A stretch of DNA of 61,936 bases, from positions 1 to 61,936 of the forward strand of contig CABRYP010000008.1 of the NCBI GenBank assembly GCA_902475245.1. The letters are read 5' to 3'. Position numbers and translations under genes: made by a program. The notes beneath the pieces were generated by a model. It was not told the DNA's origin, made no database searches, and saw only the letters and a program-made list of their open reading frames with translations. Positions within the stretch are counted from its first letter, which is position 1. Every line of letters begins with the position of its first letter. The stretch is from an uncultured Collinsella sp. (GTDB lineage Bacteria; Actinomycetota; Coriobacteriia; Coriobacteriales; Coriobacteriaceae). Of the stretch, positions 61,765 through 61,936 are shown piece by piece.

Positions 61765-61936
61765 TTGTTTCTTTTAACTGATGAGCAGGCAAGCCAAATG
61801 CTGGGCCGTCTTATTTCGTATCGCAAAGACTATTCTTTGAAGGTCTCCGACGAGAGCCTTCGTGTCTGTATCAAGCATCTTGATCTTGTTCTGGAGGCCA
61901 ATAAGACTACTAATCTAATGCGCATCCTGAATGTTG
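61765..61936 (+). CDS. rsmG: 16S rRNA (guanine-527-N7)-methyltransferase RsmG, partial
   Basis: The first 57 codons of a gene cut by the window edge. The TTG start follows AAAGGAG with five-base spacing. The translation begins MFLLTDEQASQMLGRLISYR and reaches CIKHLDLVLEANKTTNLMRI, which fits the RsmG N-terminal helix region (LExWNxxxNLTxI). The position after jag is where rsmG/gidB lies in many Gram-positive origins. The catalytic part is outside the window, so the call rests on this segment and on order. Confidence 0.7.
   Translation, partial: MFLLTDEQASQMLGRLISYRKDYSLKVSDESLRVCIKHLDLVLEANKTTNLMRILNV

Overview
The window looks like the replication-origin neighbourhood of a moderately GC-rich, Gram-positive member of the Coriobacteriia, most probably Collinsella or a close relative. 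The grounds are the rpmH-rnpA-yidD-yidC-jag / dnaA-dnaN-recF-dciA-gyrB-gyrA arrangement, an amino-acid and PTS-sugar transport repertoire typical of gut anaerobes, sortase and cell-wall-anchored glycosidase genes, and de novo purine genes scattered as single loci. Genus assignment is inference. No rRNA operon, CRISPR array, complete insertion sequence or prophage is visible.

Layout. 1-3.8 kb: a minus-strand polar amino-acid ABC transporter operon (ATPase, Tat-like lipoprotein, two permeases) ending in a cytidylate-kinase-like gene. 4-6.4 kb: YqeY protein, membrane-anchored parvulin foldase, and a stand-alone PTS EIIA. 6.5-10.1 kb: purF, purM-purN. 10.4-13.7 kb: a PF06541 membrane protein on plus; divergent MoaE-like protein, class B sortase and purE on minus. 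13.9-20.4 kb: one 2137-residue multidomain GH31 surface enzyme. 20.9-25.8 kb: a MarR regulator, a small membrane protein, a complete mannose-family PTS (EIIA-EIIB-EIIC-EIID) and a divergent GntR/UTRA regulator. 26-31 kb: carA-carB. 31-37.6 kb: a membrane protein with a half ABC exporter, a Nudix hydrolase, purD and purA. 37.6-41 kb: rpsF-ssb-rpsR-rplI, a terminator, then dnaB. 41.4-41.8 kb: two tRNA-Ser genes followed by an inverted copy of a tRNA 3' end. 42-44 kb: a UPF0126/TRIC-like channel and a bactofilin-like envelope protein. 44-47.5 kb: typA, two unknowns and a bifunctional-nuclease-family protein. 47.6-48 kb: tRNA-Ile, tRNA-Ala, tRNA-Ile. 48-59.2 kb: gyrA, gyrB, dciA, recF, dnaN, dnaA and an uncharacterised GHKL-ATPase/winged-helix protein, all on minus. 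59.5-61.9 kb: rpmH, rnpA, yidD, yidC, jag and the start of rsmG on plus.

The origin is the most interesting region. Transcription diverges at about 59.2-59.5 kb, and both the upstream gap and the dnaA-dnaN gap carry clusters of a TTTTCRACA-like 9-mer instead of the usual TTATCCACA; the dnaA-dnaN gap also has an AT-rich stretch. The DnaA recognition motif differs from the usual one (RNHSTV in place of RDHTTV), and a GHKL ATPase with a Q/P/Y-rich linker and a winged helix lies 15 bp ahead of dnaA. Together these suggest a lineage-specific initiation system.

A second theme is a set of intergenic palindromes. Several share a GGGACAG core like REP elements mobilised by RAYT transposases, although no RAYT gene is in the window. 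Others are long hairpins of about 90-107 nt, one of which overlaps the gyrB stop codon.
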